Shown: piece by piece, positions 6,595 to 7,135 of the stretch
Layout of the letters: the number at the start of each line of letters is the position of its first letter
Position numbering within the stretch: position 1 is the stretch's first letter
Assembly (NCBI GenBank): GCA_014728185.1
Contig: WJMB01000215.1
Coordinates: 1-7,135 of the forward strand
Source: Candidatus Coatesiibacteriota bacterium
Lineage (GTDB): Bacteria; RBG-13-66-14
Reading direction: 5' to 3'
Length of the DNA stretch: 7,135 nucleotides
Translations under genes and position numbers: made by a program
The notes under the pieces: model-generated
Told to the model about the DNA's origin: nothing
The model's database searches: none
The model's input: the letters and a program-made list of their open reading frames with translations, nothing else

Positions 6595-6936
6595 GTTGTG
6601 GTGCTGGGTTGGTGTTGCATCTTTTGGCTTGATTGACGACCTTGCTGTCGCCGGAGTGCCCTAAAGTGTTTAAACAACTACTTAACATCTGTTCCCAAAA
6701 AAGGGCTCGTCTACACACTTTGGACCTGATCGTGATTGTAATCCGCTGCGAATACTCGCGTAGTTCCGCTAGTATCCGCTACAAGGTACGTGTTTGGTGG
6801 ACACAGCCCGCGCGGCGGTTCGTATTGATCATACCTTCGGCTTATTCGCGACCCTCCGGCGTGGTGACAACACTCCGCGAGGTTCAACATGCCGGTGAAA
6901 CACAGGGGGCGCGGGTCTCGAATCTTCACATCCCGG
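6595..6936. other. Intergenic region between the two small minus-strand genes
   Basis: About 340 bases without a supportable gene. It should contain the promoter of the His-rich gene (leftward, expected between about 6600 and 6720), but no clear -35/-10 pair stands out. No strong hairpin was found directly after the stop of the gene at 6937. The spacing suggests the two small genes are transcribed separately. Confidence 0.4.
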
Positions 6937-7135
6937 CTACTCTGTTGATTCTGATTCGTTGGAAAGCTCGATGATTCGCTTTTCGATCCGCCTAAGATGC
7001 TCGCGCAGATGCTCGCGATACCTCTGGAGCTCCTCCAGCTTCATGCGCCTCAGCATCAACTCCGGGCCGGGGGACATCCCGCAGACCTCGCCCAGGGAGT
7101 CGAGGCAGGCGTGCAGCCTCTTGCGCTTGACGTGA
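6937..7135 (-). CDS. C-terminal part of a small helical protein (5' end beyond the window)
   Basis: A minus-strand frame enters at the right edge and runs 65 codons to TAG at 6937-6939. It reads HVKRKRLHACLDSLGEVCG (1-19 of the visible part), then SPGPELMLRRMKLEELQRYR and a charged helix with a REHLREHL repeat. It is rich in Arg, Glu and Leu and probably forms a coiled coil. Two Cys (visible 10 and 18) could bind metal. KLExLxxYxxxLxxxLxxxE in this tail matches the tail of the His-rich protein without gaps. An internal ATG (visible residue 20) lacks a convincing RBS, so the true start is likely outside the window. The function is unknown. Confidence 0.65.
   Translation of the reverse strand, partial: HVKRKRLHACLDSLGEVCGMSPGPELMLRRMKLEELQRYREHLREHLRRIEKRIIELSNESESTE

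Noticed and set aside
6084..6677. Open frames 6084-6677 (-), 6123-6518 (+) and 6359-6664 (+) around the His-rich gene
   Set aside because: They run through the intrinsic terminator or across the real 65-residue gene in other frames and have low-complexity sequence.
1..7135. tRNA-Sec (selC), other tRNAs, CRISPR arrays or insertion sequences
   Set aside because: I saw no cloverleaf with a TTCGA-type T-loop, no regularly spaced repeats and no transposase or terminal inverted repeats. A tRNAscan/Infernal run would be decisive.

Overview
The window looks like a piece of chromosome from a G+C-rich, Gram-negative-type (diderm) bacterium. One gene encodes a large outer-membrane barrel-type protein ending in phenylalanine, two proteins have Sec-type signal peptides, and Shine-Dalgarno sites are of the GGGAG/AAGGAG kind. 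The protein families (DUF5916-type barrel, Omp28-like thioredoxin-fold protein, small His-rich coiled-coil protein) are what one often meets in environmental or uncultivated lineages. I cannot name the taxon from sequence alone.

Layout: 1-862 holds no convincing gene and is visibly poorer in G+C than the genes. 863-2323 (+) encodes a class V aminotransferase of the cysteine desulfurase / selenocysteine lyase type. 2324-2723 is a gap. 2724-3503 (+) is the most interesting gene. It is an exported thioredoxin-fold protein whose reading frame carries an in-frame TGA (2817-2819) exactly at the first cysteine position of a CxxC motif (U-G-Y-C). A perfect 7-bp hairpin with a GG-starting 6-base loop (2841-2860) lies 28 bases after the first loop-preceding TGA, which fits the bacterial SECIS pattern. 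I therefore read it as one 259-residue selenoprotein. A conventional caller would miss it or start it at the internal GTG at 2988. A strong inverted repeat (3544-3568) separates it from the convergent gene 3594-5783 (-), a DUF5916/CBM9-like outer-membrane barrel protein. 5784-6330 has no gene. 6383-6580 (-) is a 65-residue His-rich, CxC, coiled-coil protein with a good RBS and a clear intrinsic terminator. 6937-7135 (-) is the C-terminal end of another small helical protein whose tail aligns without gaps with the His-rich protein's tail.

Functional links: the PLP enzyme could supply sulfur or selenium, and the exported selenoprotein could do thiol/selenol redox work in the envelope. That link rests only on proximity; the 400-base gap argues against a tight operon. 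No selA, selB, selC or selD is visible here, so the Sec reading predicts that these lie elsewhere in the genome.
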